A stretch of DNA of 5,994 bases from Pseudomonadota bacterium (lineage in GTDB: Bacteria; Pseudomonadota; Alphaproteobacteria; Acetobacterales; Acetobacteraceae), in contig JAEWCI010000397.1 in the NCBI GenBank assembly GCA_023390705.1, forward strand, positions 1-5,994, given 5' to 3'. The position numbers were made by a program, and so were the translations under genes. The notes under the pieces are model-generated. The model searched no databases. It saw nothing but the letters and a program-made list of their open reading frames with translations, and was not told the origin of the DNA. Shown piece by piece: positions 5,310 to 5,994 of the stretch (the first letter of the stretch is position 1; each line of letters starts with the position of its first letter).

Positions 5310-5994
5310 CTACCGCGCTTGAGGCTCTCCTTCCCCGGATGCGGGATCGCTCGTCCGGTCTGCCGGGCAGGCTGCGGCACGCCGTTGCAGATAGGCGCTG
5401 CGGTAGACCGCATAGGCATCGAGCGACTGAGCATCGATGCGCTCGAACTCATGGTGGCGTTGCGCATAGCCGATGAAGGCGTCGCTGCTGCTCCAGGCGA
5501 GCCAGACGTCAGGACCCAGTGCCTGGGAGAGTGCCGCGCCGGAAGCAACCAGCGCCCCTGCGTCCCGCAGCGTCGATGGGCCGAGCAGCGGGAGCACCAG
5601 GAAGGGCCCACCTGGCACGTTCCAACTGCAGACCGCATCCGCGACCCCGAAGGCCCGGCGCGGATAACCCATCGCCGCTGCGCGATCCCGGACGCCGGCG
5701 AGGCCGAGGGTCGTGTTGATGCCGAAGCGTGCCATTGCGTTCGCCGCCAGGTGGACGTCGCCGGCAGCCAATCCGCTCAGGACGGTGATCGGCTCGCCGA
5801 GATTGGCCAGCATGTTGCCGATGCCATGCCGGACCTCGGCGGAGGTGGTGGAGAGGTACAAATCGGCCAGGGGGCCGAGCACCCTGGCCCGGACGCTTCC
5901 ATTGAAGGCATGAATCCGGCGATTGACCGCCTCGAAGGGATCATCGGCGGCCTGGGCCGCCGCAGCCGGTGCCATGGCGAGGAACAGGGCGCAG
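5310..5994 (-). CDS. mlaA: MlaA/VacJ family outer-membrane lipid-asymmetry protein, 5' end beyond window
   Basis: MlaA works at the outer membrane, removing misplaced phospholipids from the outer leaflet and passing them to periplasmic MlaC. In the 227 visible residues the family opening DPFEAVNRRIHAFN comes soon after a hydrophobic stretch. It is followed by NLGEPITVLSGLAAGD, ARFGINTTLGLAGVRD and PGGPFLVLPLLGPSTLRDAG, all in the usual order. The visible leader ALFLAMAPAAAAQA followed by ADDP looks like a type I signal-peptide end rather than a lipobox; the only nearby cysteine is the first complete codon in view, before ALFLAM. Only about 10-25 residues should be missing. An internal ATG at 5975 lies within the leader and is unlikely to be the true start. 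No mlaC or mlaDEF gene follows; the downstream neighbour is the VOC gene. Confidence 0.92.
   Translation of the reverse strand, partial: CALFLAMAPAAAAQAADDPFEAVNRRIHAFNGSVRARVLGPLADLYLSTTSAEVRHGIGNMLANLGEPITVLSGLAAGDVHLAANAMARFGINTTLGLAGVRDRAAAMGYPRRAFGVADAVCSWNVPGGPFLVLPLLGPSTLRDAGALVASGAALSQALGPDVWLAWSSSDAFIGYAQRHHEFERIDAQSLDAYAVYRSAYLQRRAAACPADRTSDPASGEGEPQAR

Overview
The window is GC-rich DNA with strong G/C bias at third codon positions. It looks like chromosome from a high-GC alphaproteobacterium. The family Acetobacteraceae (Rhodospirillales) is my best guess from the style of the HtrA, MlaA and ArsR-rhodanese proteins. That is an impression from protein sequence, not a tested assignment. 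I see no tRNA, rRNA, CRISPR array, insertion sequence or phage gene.

Layout, left to right. (1) 1-1218, minus strand: an exported HtrA/DegP-type serine protease with an intact catalytic triad and one PDZ domain. Its 3' end leaves the window, and in the last 120 bases the coding signal conflicts with the opposite strand. (2) 1219-1599: a 381-base gap with no convincing gene. (3) 1600-2286, minus: an ArsR-type winged-helix regulator fused to a rhodanese domain. (4) 2287-2453: a divergent promoter region with an operator-like inverted repeat next to the regulator's start. (5) 2454-2849, plus: a single-domain rhodanese. (6) 2985-4229, plus: a 12-helix MFS transporter. (7) 4230-4453: a convergent gap with several stem-loops. 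(8) 4454-4816, minus: pterin-4a-carbinolamine dehydratase. (9) 4891-5262, minus: a small VOC (glyoxalase-fold) protein. (10) 5310-5994, minus: an MlaA/VacJ family protein whose first residues lie beyond the right edge.

The centre (1600-4229) is the most interesting part. A regulator whose only cysteines are in its rhodanese active-site loop is divergent from a second rhodanese, which is followed on the same strand by a transporter. A reasonable inference is a small module that senses and handles reactive sulfur (persulfide, thiosulfate or sulfite), with the MFS protein moving a related compound. The sequence does not show the substrate. The flanking genes look like ordinary housekeeping: envelope proteolysis (HtrA), outer-membrane lipid asymmetry (MlaA) and pterin recycling. 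MlaA, VOC and dehydratase genes share a strand with 47- and 74-base gaps and could be partly co-transcribed.
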